33,369 nt of DNA from Ophiothrix spiculata (GCA_000969725.1 JXSR01S002706.1); one strand, 5' to 3'. Positions 1 to 11,182 are shown, counted from the stretch's first letter. The notes: a model not told the origin generated them from the letters alone. Numbers and translations are program-made.

Positions 1-232
1 GTGTTTTATTATGTTTTCAAGCTAATTTTATGCGATTTTCAGCTCAAATAGTCATATTTTTATTTTATGGGAAAAAAGCAGTTCCTGAGTCCTCAATTCG
101 GGCAAAAATCAGTTCCATAGACCCTATTTTTGACCAAAAATCTGTTCCGCAAGACCCTATGTTGGATATCGCGGATCTCGTATACCTACCAAAATTTTTT
201 TTGAGAACACCTCCCCCCGGGATTCTCCATGT
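1..232. mobile_element. End of a CCCCCGGG-type non-autonomous element, cut by the window edge
   Basis: The segment ends in a C-rich terminus (CCTCCCCCCGGGATT, about 211-225), preceded by a TACCTACCAAAATTTTT motif and degenerate repeats of 'GACCCTATTTTTGACCAAAAA' style. The same terminal style occurs at 11541-11576 and 27598-27660. I infer a MITE-like DNA element whose other end lies outside the window or is lost. The short reading frames across it on both strands are by-products of the repeat. Confidence 0.5.
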
Positions 233-290
233 CAGGTTCGAACTTACTTTATTATTTATTTTTGTCAATACAACATTGATGAATAGGTGA

Positions 291-2940
291 CATGAAATTA
301 AACATGAATTTTGACGTACAAAACAAACAAAAGCTTCAACTTTCTACGATCTTAGAGGCTGGTCACTCTGTTGCGATAACGATGAACTAAGTCAGTTGTC
401 GCTGCCATTACCAAAAAAACGTCACTCAAATAATATTTAATACTTTCACGTTATGAAATTTGGGTAAGTGGATGAAACTAAGACTTCTATAGGGTACATT
501 TTGGTCTTTAAACATCTATCCAAAATTTGAAATTTGATGTTTGATTTTATACTTGCTTGATAGCTTACAGTAAAGAGCATTGAAAATTGGACTCTTTTGT
601 TTTTAGAAATATATTCATAAAATGCCTTTAAAGTTAAAAAAATCTATCCATAAAATGCATTAAAATGTTATCTTAAAAATTTGACTTTAAAATTCTAATG
701 CATATAAATAAAGAGAATATCGATATAAGCGGATAATGGGAGGATAGTAAGCTTACGGTGGTCAGGATGGTTATTAATTTTGATATTAAGTCTTGTTGTA
801 TTTGATCAGAATATTGAGGCAGCTACTTTTCAGGGAGGGGGGGCCTCTATGTGGAGATGGGGGCAATGTGGATGATTTAAAAAAAAATTAACATTTTAAA
901 AAAATTAAAAAATTAACAAAAAGAAATGTGGATGATATTTCAGCGGAATCTTGTTAATCAATATGGTAATGAAGAGGGGATTGCTTTTTGTTACACTGAC
1001 AGGTTGACGTTCCCATTTTGATCCAAAGCAATTGGACAAGATGCGTATTGTCATTTTTTGTCCATAAATAAATCTTATAATAATTTGAATTGCTAAAATG
1101 ATTCTTCTCTGTTAGTAATTAGCTTTCTTAACCATACAGTCATGATTCATTACAATCAAACGACGATGATGTCGACCGAAAAGGTCAATCAAACATTGGA
1201 CATACGAGTGCAACCGCGGATAGGGCACAACATTTTGAAGCAGTGATTAAAACACACTGAAGTAGCAAAGACTGCTGTATAATTGTAATTAAACGAGGAG
1301 AATTCTTCTTTTATGTGATTTTAGTATGATTAATTTTATTGGTCAAATATGTGTTCATAGTGTTAACGTGAGTGCCTCCCCCGGGATGATGCAAGCATCT
1401 TATTCAAGAGGGAGACGAAGCAATCCTCTCGGGAGAAGTCGGGATTTATGTGTTTATCTTTAATATGTTCAAAATTGTCTCCGTGGGGAAAACGGATTAT
1501 TGAAATTGATGCGTTCTTTATGTATAAAACCAAAAGGAATAAAATGTAAAACCGAACCATGACAATGCGAGGTACAAGAAGAAGAATTCAAGAAGGGTTC
1601 GTTGTTAAAAACGATTCCTTTCGTTTATAAAATAATGGTGGTCGATTGTAAAGAGTTATTATCCTGAGCTTTTGTTCATGAAAAGCTTAATTCTTGAGTG
1701 ATGTGACGGTAATTGGGGAACTATGAACGGGAAATTGTATTACAAGACGATAATAGAATCATCTGAGTATTGAATGCAATTGGTAGATATTATCCTGAAC
1801 TCATGCATTGGACACAAGTATGCAGGAGGGGGTTGACATCTCTTTGGGTTGGAGCTTTTCAAAGAAATTCACAAAGGGGGTACAGTTTTTACCATCAAGA
1901 ATTAGCATACTGTTAACCATAGTTTTTTGAGAGATATATTTTCAACAAATTTGCAAGTGAAAATTTTTTTGACATTAAATAGCTTTTAAAACAAATTTTG
2001 TGAAATTAAGTAGCTCTTCTCAAATAGTTTATCCATGCAATATTTCCAAGTTGTGAAAATCAGATCAACACATTGTGCTAAATACACACTCTGTTGATAA
2101 GATTGATCGATCGATTGATTGTCATTTATTTCCATCTTTTATTCCTGCCCAGCCCAAGTTGAAATGTCCCCCACCCCCTGGGATGTGAAGTTGATTCTAT
2201 TTATTCTGTCTGGTTAGCAAGATTGACTCTCATTGTTGAAATGCGGATTAGTTCATAGTGCGCATTCATGCAGTGGATTTGGTACGAGGGTTGCAAGTCT
2301 GAACACCACGCTATGACCACGCTGTGAATAAGATCTGTGTGGAGGGAGTTTCGGACACTGTGCCAAGCCCCAGGTGGACTTAAGTGCTTCCGTATTATGA
2401 GCGTGTAATGAGAGAAATCTAGATAAGCACCACTGATTTTCTTAATTCCATGGAAAATCAGTCATCCACTATCGGTCCGATGGAGGGATAAAGATGATGG
2501 AATAACGGGCTATCAAAGAAAGGACGGTGAGGATGAAGACCATATGAGAAAGTATTTGTATATTTTGCTCTAATTTTGTTGTCTATTTGCTTAACCCCAC
2601 TGTCTTAAAATAAAAGATTAAAAAATAAAGATCTAGCTGAGGGATGGGTATAAAATTTGTTTGATTTTAAAAAGGGGCATTGGACAAAATGTCTAAATTT
2701 TATTTGAGGATGAATTACACTTCATATGTTAGAAAATAACAGTCAATTACAAGATATCAGGAAAATTTTGTTCAAAACCTTCAGAAAAGTCAACAATTTG
2801 AATTTTATTTAGTTTGTTGATCTTGGGTATGAGGTTATTTTCAGAGGAAAACATCCTTTGCCCATGGTTGCTTGGTATTTGGTACCTTGGTAGATGAAGG
2901 CATAGGCCACAGACAATCAAAATCAGAACTCTGTGCTGAA
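291..2940. other. AT-rich stretch without a recognisable gene
   Basis: I see no supported exon, RNA gene or intact element here. It holds A/T-rich low-complexity DNA (about 870-930), a short C-rich terminus stub (CCTCCCCCGGGATGATG near 1374-1390) like the ends of the CCCCCGGG-type elements, and a GATT/GATC simple tract at about 2101-2121. A block at 1389-1438 weakly resembles 30913-30957 (both contain GCATCTTATTCAA followed by CGGGAGAA). Confidence 0.6.
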
Positions 2941-2943
2941 ACA

Positions 2944-3003
2944 GTGACGTGCCATCTGATGAACACTCATGCCAGAATGGTGACGTGCCATCTGATGAAC
3001 ACT
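2944..3003. repeat. Short direct repeat, 24-bp unit twice at 36-bp spacing
   Basis: GTGACGTGCCATCTGATGAA and the following CACT occur at 2944-2967 and again at 2980-3003. The 36-bp period keeps frame, which lengthens an otherwise unremarkable 77-codon plus-strand frame (2872-3105). A plausible acceptor (GGTTATTTTCAG, ending near 2845) precedes it, but I see no convincing donor and do not recognise the peptide, so I do not call an exon. Confidence 0.7.
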
Positions 3004-3105
3004 ACCATCTATACAAATGTCTGTATGAGGCCTAAGAAATTGATGGTGGAATACTGGCAGCAAATGTTTACTGCGATGAAAGAGTCCTCCATACCCAATG
3101 ATTGA

Positions 3106-5424
3106 TCACTGTACTGTTCCTGACTTGATAGCTCTTATTTTTAATAGGGAGACAGTTTCAATGATGCAACTGAGCATGTCATATAAATGATTTTTAAGCG
3201 AGATATTCATTTAGTCGGGAATTACGTCAAACCCTAACGATTGCCAACGGACTTCAATAATAATTTGCCCACATGGGCCGATCGTAATTTTGACATAGAC
3301 CATTTAGTCAAAACTTACAAGGCCTCCCATAGGTACGAGTAATCAATAGATAAAACAAAGACGGATTTATTAGCTGCAACGGTGGGGATGGCACTGAACT
3401 GATTTTCGAATGGCAAATCTCATTTGATCACGACATGGGAGTTGACGCGCTAGAAATAACGGGCTGTGTTCGTTTGTGTACGCTCTACATCATCGGACTC
3501 AAGGGATGGTTGATGCAGTCATGGAATTTAGGACATTGCCACGGAGAGTCTCTTACACAAACTTAATAACAAATATGAGCAGTTAATGCACACTATTCAA
3601 CAATGCATGTTGCAGAGTTTGTGCAAACGATTGTTCACCGGAGGCTGCCGTAAGCAAAAGTAAATCTTTTCTTAACCCATAGAGGAGTACAGCCCTGGTT
3701 TATCAAAAATTGAAATTGACACTTTGAAATATCATTTTATTCTAATCTCTGAAGAACACTTTGTGTTCAATTGATATTTCCTTCAAAATGTCCTCCAGAG
3801 AAAATTTTATAGGATAAAAAAAATGCCTCAAGTTAGTTTAACCATCTTATGAAGCTACGAGCTATTATCTAGTTCATCATTGATATTGTTATTATATCCA
3901 AACCCACCTAGAATTCAAAAGTACCTCCTTAATGTTATAATTAAATAATTTTTTTCTTTCAAAATTCGCTACGGTATATTTAGATTCAATTGCTAATAGA
4001 ATATCTTGGGAGTTTGAGAAGTAAAGAATTTTCTTTTATGCTCCAGTAGTTGCGTCTGCCATATAACAGGCCAAGGGAAAATAAAATTATGTTTCAAAAA
4101 TAAGATTAGGCCAGGGGTCAACTTTGAATTTTTATGGATTGTTTTGGAAAAGCGTTTTTGGTATTTAGCACACATACAGACCCGATGTTAAATCGCAGAA
4201 GGGATTTGCTTAGCCTCACCTCTATAGTTGGGTACATTTTTGGACCTCGAGTTCCTCTTATTTTTACAGAGCGGCGCCTGAGTTATAGTAGTCTCCGAGC
4301 TGCCGTTGGGCTTTTTAATGGTTTCGGTCCTTGAAAATTAATGTTATCTTCAGAAACAGCTGTAAATCTATGATATTTAAGTATGAGTATTAAAAAAATC
4401 ACTTCTGCTTTTTGTGGAGCGACACCTTCATTTTATAAAAGTTCCTTGATCTGCACCTGGTAGTGCATGGTCAATGCACAAATTGCTCCAAATTGGATGT
4501 AGAACCGTTTCATAACCCCACTTTTTCTTGTAGTGTAATTTCCTCGAACATTCTTTTTAAAAAAGGTTTACCAGTATGACTTAAAATAAAAAAAAAAGCA
4601 AAATGGTATAAAAAAAACAGATGAGGCAGGAAGATGCGTAACATGTTGAATTCTCTTTTCGTGGCATTAGATGGTGTTAGTTATAGTTGGTATAGAGGGT
4701 GGGCGGGGAGATTACTTTGATTAGAATTTGCAAGTTTACTTAAATTGTTGAAGCTTTCTGTAGTCTAATTATAGAATGCCATTCATAAGTATGATAATAA
4801 TTGATGTTGTTTACTACCCTGATTGATGGAAAAGTGAGAAATCCACTGGGAAAAAATAACACCAATTTAATAAAAGATGTATTCATTTTGTCATATACAG
4901 CTGTATTTTCGATTCTAATTTATTTTGGCTGTAAAATGTGGGTGTTTTGCTTGCTGTTTTCCAAACAAATACATTAAAAATGCTTCCTTTTTATAGATCA
5001 TTTTTGTCTGTCAATCTTAGAGGTCTCTTTTAATAAGGATAACTGCAGATTCAACAGAATAGTAATAATCAAAATGTTTGTTATCTTGTTCAGTAGATTA
5101 CTAATGTCAACATGTGTCAAGTAAATTGGAAGTCCATTATTGTCTTATTGGAAAATTGAAGGACTTTTTTCTTTAAAAGCGTGATAATTTTTTGTGTATG
5201 GCTTAGGTTAGGTGATTGTGGAAAATTATTATTTTGGAGGATTTTATTGATGTGTTATTTTGATGTAAATTAGGTGTTAGATTTAGCCAGGTTTGGTGCT
5301 TGGGTGGTATAAACTATTTTAAAGGTAGCAGCAATTAGCGTAAAAAGTAAATTACAGGGTTTTGCAGGTATGTGTATTGAAGTGCAGGCAAGTGGTTTTG
5401 TGCTCCTGGTATTTTCAACATACC
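3106..5424. other. Stretch without a recognisable gene
   Basis: Nothing can be supported here. About 3200-3680 is visibly less AT-rich than its surroundings but has no long open frame on either strand. The rest is AT-rich with A-runs near 4560-4620. A 60-66-codon frame pair around 4134-4334 has no splice context or recognisable motif. Confidence 0.55.
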
Positions 5425-5797
5425 TTAAAGGGGCAATTCATGATCCACTTTTCACCCTCAAGGTCACCTCTATCAAAATTGATTTTTTTTTTAGCTTTTC
5501 CGGATCCTCAACTGGTGTATGTTACGATCCCCAAACCATTCTTTCATATGTGCTTGCGTTTTTTAGTAAAGTGAGAAATTATTGTCGGGGCCCCGACAGT
5601 AATAACAACAGCGTAGCCACAACACAGTAGCCTATGAGTATGAGGATTTTCAAAATGCTGAAAAGCTTGTAACTTGGAAACGAATGGTCGGAATCAAGTG
5701 AAATTTTCAGTATATATTTATAGTGTACTCTTCTTTTTATTTAGCTAGAAAAGAGGCAAGGTTTTTGTCACATCAAAATCATGAATCGCACCTTTAA
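5425..5797. mobile_element. TTAA-flanked MITE with a central GC-rich palindrome
   Basis: TTAA at 5425-5428 and 5794-5797 flanks a 365-bp element (5429-5793). The ends are AGGGGCAATTCATGAT on the left and the near-inverse ATCATGAATCGCACCT on the right, a 16-bp TIR with two mismatches. TTAA target duplication is typical of the piggyBac and Kolobok superfamilies; which one applies here is not visible. A perfect 16-bp palindrome, TGTCGGGGCCCCGACA, lies inside at 5583-5598. There is no transposase, so the element is non-autonomous. Confidence 0.8.
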
Positions 5798-7019
5798 GGT
5801 TCTATGCAAGCTTTGTCATGTGTGATGCATTACATCAAAACATACTTCTTCTTGCAAGAAATAGGGCCTAAAATGTTTTGGAAAATATAAAGAAGATAAA
5901 AGAAATCCAAACCATCGTTTTATCATATAATCTATAGGTCCTTTTGAGCAATTTCCAATATTGTAAGGTACCAATTCATGATAATCCTGATTCTGAAGTT
6001 TCACTTTTTCCCACACAACAATTTTTTGTTGTGCTACCCAAATTTGTGACATGTGGCATGTCTGCATAACCCATTTCGTACTAAGTAGCCCCCCCCATGA
6101 ATTCAATCCTATATTGCAAAGATTCATGGAGACATTTACCGATCTAAAATGAAACCTATTTGTCAAAATAAAACAAATCAGGTGAAAATCTCCTATGGCT
6201 GCCTATTTTTTGGTCCTTACAATTTAAACTTAATTTGAAAAATAACAAGGGTGTATTTAAGGACTTTGCCAATTATTACACCTTGGGAATCTATAGATTA
6301 CGACATTATAATGCCATCATTACTCACTGTAATGAGATGGGAGGGTGATTTGGAAGCAACTTGGTTGAAGTAGATGCTTGGAAGAAACTGTCTTCAGTTT
6401 TTGGTTCGACAAGGAATCCATCCTACAGGATTTTCTTGGAAAAGGGGCATGTCCTGAGCGGCCTTTTTACTGTAAACCATAGTTCTATAAAGCGAGTCTT
6501 ACAAGAAAGTATTTTCACCTGTATGTTTTACAACCCCATCAAATGCTCCAACTTTTAACAATGATTACCATATGCATCAAATCTTCAACATTCTACAACA
6601 TACAACTTGAAAGAATCAAAACATGACCTTTGGTGACCTCTAACCCTAGCCAAGGGAATTCTCTTAGAGGTCCCAAGGCCCCACTTAAAGTTTGATATTT
6701 ATATAAACAAACATAAGGAGATGTTAACCACTGATGCTCCCTAGATACCAGTTGGCAATGTAAACATAGATTGACATTGATGGGTATCATCATCATCATG
6801 AGGAGGAGTAAATATCACCAAGCTGTTAGGGATTGTCACTCAAACTCATTTAATAATTCTGGCATAGCGATAAAAGACATTCAATGTCTTTGGTTAGACT
6901 AAATTGGGCACATAGACCTAAAACAATGAAGTCACCCGATAGCCTGAACCCTGATTTTTATCGATTCCCAATTTTAGCCCATCACTTAAACACAGAACAG
7001 TTTTAAAAGGGTTGTTTCA
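5798..7019. other. Stretch without a recognisable gene
   Basis: The stretch contains a 116-codon minus-strand frame (5816-6166) with no family resemblance, no splice context and a C9 run inside it. I treat that as chance. A CAT trinucleotide run sits at about 6787-6799. Nothing else stands out. Confidence 0.5.
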
Positions 7020-7021
7020 CC

Positions 7022-7096
7022 CAGATTCCAGATTCGAACTGGGGTACACCCATTGCAAGCTATAGTACCCGACTAGCCGCCCGCCCAGCTATTCCC
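7022..7096 (-). mobile_element. tRNA-derived SINE head (minus strand)
   Basis: Read on the minus strand, AGTTCGAATC (7031-7040) is a good pol III B-box/T-loop. Upstream of it is a degenerate D-arm/A-box (GGCTAGTCGGGTAC near 7066-7079), at a tRNA-like spacing. It does not fold into a full cloverleaf by eye, so I call a SINE-type tRNA relic and not a tRNA gene. Confidence 0.5.
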
Positions 7097-7143
7097 AGCA
7101 AGGTGAAACAAGTGGAAACTTGCTTGGAATATCTTGCCTTTCA

Positions 7144-7286
7144 AAGCCCTTTAGAGCAAGGGACTTGTAATACAGAGGTCCTACAGAGGTGCAAGGTTCA
7201 AGCTCCTTGTTTTCTAAGCGCTTAGAGCAAAGGACTTGCAATACAGAGGCCCTACAGAGGTGCCAGGTTCAAGCTCCTTGTTTTCT
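7144..7286 (+). mobile_element. Tandemly duplicated tRNA-derived (tRNA-Thr-like) SINE heads
   Basis: Two about 71-bp copies (7144-7214 and 7215-7286) share TTAGAGCAARGGACTTG, AATACAGAGG and AGGTTCAAGCTCC. The order is D-stem, anticodon arm, B-box, as in a tRNA. In copy 1 the anticodon loop CTTGTAATA would read TGT (Thr). Both copies end in CTTGTTTTCT. Neither has a complete acceptor stem. I infer SINE-derived sequence duplicated locally. Confidence 0.6.
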
Positions 7287-7635
7287 TAAGTAAAAAACTT
7301 TATTCTAATCGCTTTGTGGTTTGAAAGTCACAAATAAGCTGTTGGTCCCCTTCTCATTTGGCACTAAATTCTGGTGTTATAAGTCAAGATCCAGATCTTC
7401 AGTCAGATTTCATTTGAAGTTACCACCACCTTGCTCCTCAGTATTCTTTAATACAGCATGTGAAATGTGTCGCCTTGTAAACCCTGTCCATGTCAAATTG
7501 GCTAATTGTTATGGCCCCATTTCTTTCATCCCTAATCAGAGCATTGAGACACCAAACCTTCCAGAAACCCCATAAATCTTGCTTCCAAGGTATTTATGGC
7601 ATATTGGGCTAATTTGACTTTTTGTGATGCATCAC

Positions 7636-7920
7636 AGCAAATATAGATATGTTTGGGCAGTCACTAAATCTCACTTTAGAAAATCTAGAAAAGTCTACAT
7701 ACATCACAGATGGGTATGCAGGCACCAAATTGCATGCTGCCCGGGCAGCGACTCGGCAGTGACTTGCTATGGGTATCATTCGCTTGAGAAACAGGAGGTG
7801 CCCAGTTTGAATCCTGGCGAAAACATGTATTTTTCACCCTTCCTTTTGAACTGAAATCTGTTAGGGATAGATTCAAAATAAATTTGCAAATGGCATTGCC
7901 CAAACATGCCTATATTTGCT
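7636..7920. mobile_element. Inverted-repeat element enclosing a tRNA-like segment
   Basis: The 24-bp termini are near-perfect inverses: AGCAAATATAG then ATGTTTGGGCA at 7636-7659, and TGCCCAAACAT then CTATATTTGCT at 7897-7920. The interior has a 14-bp palindrome GCTGCCCGGGCAGC (7736-7749) and a B-box-like AGTTTGAATCCT (7804-7815) with tRNA-like spacing to upstream sequence. No clear target duplication is seen. The two short frames that cross it on opposite strands are not genes. Confidence 0.6.
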
Positions 7921-8000
7921 TCATTTCATTATCTGTGATTTTACAATCCATTATTAAAATGTTTTATTATCTGTTAAACCAATTTTGTACAATTGGCATG

Positions 8001-8122
8001 AAATGTGTTTCATATTTCACATTTTTACAAACAACGTTTTGTGAAAATGTGTTCCATAATTTACACTTTTCTCAAAGAACATCGACACAGAATGTGTTCC
8101 ATAAATTCACACTTTTGGACAT
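8001..8122. repeat. Three imperfect tandem copies of a 44-45-bp unit
   Basis: Units start with AATGTGTTYCATA at 8002, 8046 and 8091 and continue into TTYACAYTTTT. The regular spacing shows tandem duplication. The frame crossing it (7884-8162) is explained by the repeat. Confidence 0.7.
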
Positions 8123-8384
8123 TAAATATTGGGGCCATTACAATCCCAATCATCCACTTTAGGTTTCAAGGAACAAGCACTTGATAGAGAAAATTTAACA
8201 GATTAGACAATTTTCAATTAGGCCTGGTTAATAACTACATAATTAGGATTTCAAAAAAGTGTCATGATCATGATAAATGGCCAGTTATGATTACTTTGCC
8301 TTGCTAATTTTAACAGGGAAAAGTAATAAATCATGTTTTTTCCTCTGTATTGAAAATTTGAAGAAAAATATGCACATTTGGGAT

Positions 8385-8500
8385 AAAATAGGGGAAGCGG
8401 GTTAATACGCTTTGCACCAATGAGTCCTGGGTTCGATTCCCGATCCCGGCGCTCTATGTGCATTTGATTTTCAGTCCATGCTCACTTCCGCAGCTTTTCT
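8385..8500 (+). mobile_element. tRNA-derived SINE
   Basis: A perfect pol III B-box GGTTCGATTCC (8430-8440) is preceded by D-arm-like AGCGGGTTAATACGC (about 8396-8410). It is followed by CCGATCCCGGCGCTCTATGT, a typical SINE head-to-body junction. The minus-strand reading of the B-box gives the familiar spurious peptide '...RESNPG...' seen over SINE heads. The A-box is degraded, so this is probably an old copy. The 3' boundary is not defined. Confidence 0.7.
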
Positions 8501-8527
8501 CCTGCACTAAAACTGAATATTAAAGAA

Positions 8528-9324
8528 GGGCATTTTCACGAAAAAGTGGACATGAGAAAAATTTTGAAAAAAGGATGTAACTATTCAATGAAAAATGCTA
8601 CCACCATATATTTGGTATTAAAGAAAGCTATTTTGAAGCTCTTTAAAATGAACTTAATTTTGAAAAGACTGAACAAAGATGTCTATGAAATTTCTTTAAA
8701 AAACCTATTTTTTGGTCAAATTTCTTGATTTTTATAATGAAAAGCAGTAATTTTCATTTATTTTTTTCAACCCATTCTTGGTTGTTTACTTGGGTGTTAT
8801 TGTTCTAAATGGCTTAAATAAGGATCAAATTTACACATGAGGTTGTATTTTTTGTTAATCCTGACTAGGCTTTACAGTTCAGTGCATCCAAAAATCAGCG
8901 GACAAATTGTCCTTCCGTTACCGTCCTTCCGTGACCATGATCCCTTCGCATTTCGCATTGTTAAAACATAACTGTAAGGAATATTTTGATGTGGAACATG
9001 GCAAACTATTGCAAAAACACCAAGCAATGCATTCAGTAACTTTGAAATAAAATTTCTTCATAACTTTCATAAAAATTTTCACAAATGTACTCAAGGTGAA
9101 AAACCATGTCCGTTTTGATGTCCTTCCGTGACCGACCTCATTAATATGCATATTTTGCGACAGAGGAATTTTTATGAAAAAATTCATGTTGAATATGAAT
9201 GCTCTTAGGTATTCTCAACTAAATATGGAATTAGTTTTATTTTATCCAATTCAATTTTGGCAATGTATTTTTTTGAAATACAGAAAAATTCTGTGATTGT
9301 CCTTCCGTGACCGTGAAAATGCCC
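8528..9324. mobile_element. ~0.8 kb TIR element with repeated GTCCTTCCGTGACC motifs
   Basis: GGGCATTTTCACG at 8528-8540 is the exact inverse of CGTGAAAATGCCC at 9312-9324. AGAA flanks both sides (8524-8527 and 9325-9328), a possible 4-bp target duplication. The 14-mer GTCCTTCCGTGACC, or a one-mismatch version, occurs at 8909-8922, 8923-8936, 9120-9133 and 9299-9312; the last abuts the right TIR. No transposase frame is present. Reading frames of 60-116 codons that cross it are not supported. Confidence 0.65.
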
Positions 9325-9564
9325 AGAAAGATCTAGGACCCCAATGGAAATAAGCTTCATTAGATTTAGAGGCTTTCTTGGGTTATCCTTGGCTATCAGC
9401 CTGAAGAACTCTTTCTTATAGAAGCGAAAGCTCTCAGATTTCTGTATCTTCACAGTGAAATAGGTCATAAGGAGGCAAGGCAAAGTCAAGTCTAAATATC
9501 CAGGAATACTGCAAGTAGTAGGCCCTACAATGTATTTTTGGAATTCATACACCATTTTATTTTT

Positions 9565-9731
9565 CTAAAAATGCAAAGTTGTTTTCTTCAAAATCATGTC
9601 TTGAAAATCCCATTTCATCAGAATACACCCATTATCACTTTATTTTGCCAATTTGCTTCTGTAATCTAAAAATGCAAAGTTGTTTTCTTCAAAATCATGT
9701 CTTGAAAATCCCGTTTTATCAGAATACACGC
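9565..9731. repeat. Tandem duplication, 101-bp period
   Basis: CTAAAAATGCAAAGTTG and about 65 bp of following sequence, ending in CAGAATACAC, start at 9565 and again at 9666 with few differences. It is a simple local duplication. Confidence 0.85.
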
Positions 9732-10025
9732 AATGTGATATGAATTGTACCTGATATAAAAGTAAATAAAACAGCATTGTTTTTGGCTGATGATCAATTG
9801 ATCTTCATGGCCTCTCACTTTATGACATTCTGCCGGAAATGAAGATTGTCAAAGAAAACCTCATTATTTTCCAAAATTGGAAACAGCTTTCTTGATGCAA
9901 AAAGTCTTTTGATGTTTGAACAAAGTTTGGCAAGTAATTTGGTGAAATTTATGAGGCTTTTTGATTTGCAAAACATAACAGCTGTGATTGCTCGATAATT
10001 GCATTATTGGTGGGACATGCTCTGA

Positions 10026-10073
10026 GTTTATTTATTTATTTATTTATTTATTTTTTTTTGGGGGGGGGGGGGG
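10026..10073. repeat. (TTTA)n microsatellite followed by T9 and G14 runs
   Basis: Six TTTA units pass into T9 (10051-10059) and then 14 consecutive G (10060-10073). The lengths of such runs are error-prone in assemblies. Confidence 0.95.
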
Positions 10074-10189
10074 TTGCTAGCTATGAGGTGCAATTCCAGA
10101 CACTGCAAGTAGCTTGGATCTACGATCTATGCTTGGATGCAGGAATATTTTATGCTGGCACAGCATTTGGCACTGATAATGTTTTTTCA

Positions 10190-10399
10190 ATTTATAAAGA
10201 CAATGTTCAAAACGATGTCAGCCCTGATTTCAGTGCCTTGTCCAACACCCTCAACCAGGCAGCGCATTGCCTGGGCTCCTTGCTGGGTCCGTGGAAGGGG
10301 AGATCAGGGGAACGGTACTAGTTCTAGTGCAGTGTCAATTCCTTGCTATTCCATAGATTCTATGGCTATTCTTCTATATGAGTCAAAAAAAAAAAAAAA
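10190..10399 (+). other. GC-richer segment ending in A15; possible retro-inserted relic
   Basis: A splice-acceptor-like CCCTGATTTCAG (ending near 10231) leads into a GC-richer stretch (10232-10320) that is open in more than one frame. A pure A15 run follows at 10385-10399. A poly(A)-like end could mark an old retrocopy or SINE, but I see no target duplication and recognise no protein in any frame. This is a low-confidence description. Confidence 0.2.
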
Positions 10400-10529
10400 G
10401 CGTAACATTTTAGGAACAAATTCTTTCAAGAATATGTCAAGAAGCCTATAAAATGATTTAAAACTGATACAAATATTATGTAATGTGAGTAAATTCACTG
10501 AAAGTGTCAATTACTTGGATCATAATTTA

Positions 10530-10684
10530 AGTCCACTTCCTATTCCCGGAAGGCCAAGGATCAACAGCAGGGCAGTTGGTGAGTTATGGGATGACAAAAG
10601 CCTGGACATGGATAAACTCATAAGGACATGGACACCACCTGGGAAGGGGGCGGACACCACAGACTATTATTATAGTAACTGAGG
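10530..10684 (+). CDS. Possible C-terminal coding exon, unrecognised protein
   Basis: One plus-strand frame stays open from upstream to a TGA at 10682-10684. Its composition looks protein-like: residues GRPRINSRAVGELWDDKS, then an acidic/basic stretch, and a polar Tyr-rich tail ending DYYYSN. The stretch is richer in G+C than its surroundings. Against it, the upstream acceptor is poor (TAATTTAAG near 10529, weak pyrimidine tract), a strong donor-like TTGGTGAGT lies inside (about 10578-10586), and no AATAAA follows closely. I do not recognise the family. It could be a terminal exon, a pseudogene fragment or chance. Confidence 0.22.
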
Positions 10685-11182
10685 GGCCAGGGGGAGGATG
10701 GGGGTTGACTCCCACAAATCACAAGGCCTAAATCTTGTCTGCTTTATGGTCAGAAGAGGCCTAAACACTATTAACTAAGTTATCCTTATTTCAGCACTTA
10801 GTCTCACAGAATTAGTTATTTTGTTCATTGGCATTCTTCTGATCTGGTTTAGTAATTATTCCAACTGATAAACATAAACATTTATGTTATCAACCTAAGG
10901 CTAATATATCAACCTTTTTATTTTGCACTAATCAGAAACATATTGGAATGACATAAATTTACAACTGTGAAAATTCTCTTTTTATCCATTTTTATCCCAT
11001 CATAATAATATATTACATAATGTGATAATTAAAACAGATGGAAAAGCTTAAAATAGTATGTAAACGCTTTCCTCACCATCCTCTCATGTTTTATATCCCA
11101 ATTTACCCATAATTCCTTGTGTGATTTGTCTCCAGGGGGCATCAGACATGAATCTATGATCATGGATGATGACAGATTGAGC
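10685..11182. other. Stretch without a recognisable gene
   Basis: AT-rich sequence with no supported exon or repeat. A 74-codon minus frame at the right end runs into the next element and is not a gene. Confidence 0.55.

Noticed and set aside
5816..6166. 116-codon minus-strand open frame
   Set aside because: No recognisable motif, no splice sites, contains a homopolymer C run; a frame of this length is plausible by chance in 33 kb read in six frames.
8418..8452. Intact tRNA gene at the GGTTCGATTCC box
   Set aside because: The D-arm is degraded and no acceptor stem pairs; fits a SINE head, not a functional tRNA.
9205..9555. 116-codon minus-strand open frame
   Set aside because: Runs from unique DNA across the TIR of the 8528-9324 element (residues after ...LDLS are encoded by the TIR motif), so it cannot be a conserved gene as it stands; no family resemblance.
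10007..10451. Two 104-codon overlapping plus-strand frames
   Set aside because: One is translated from (TTTA)n and a G14 run, the other reads into A15; no motif recognised. Described only as a GC-richer relic.
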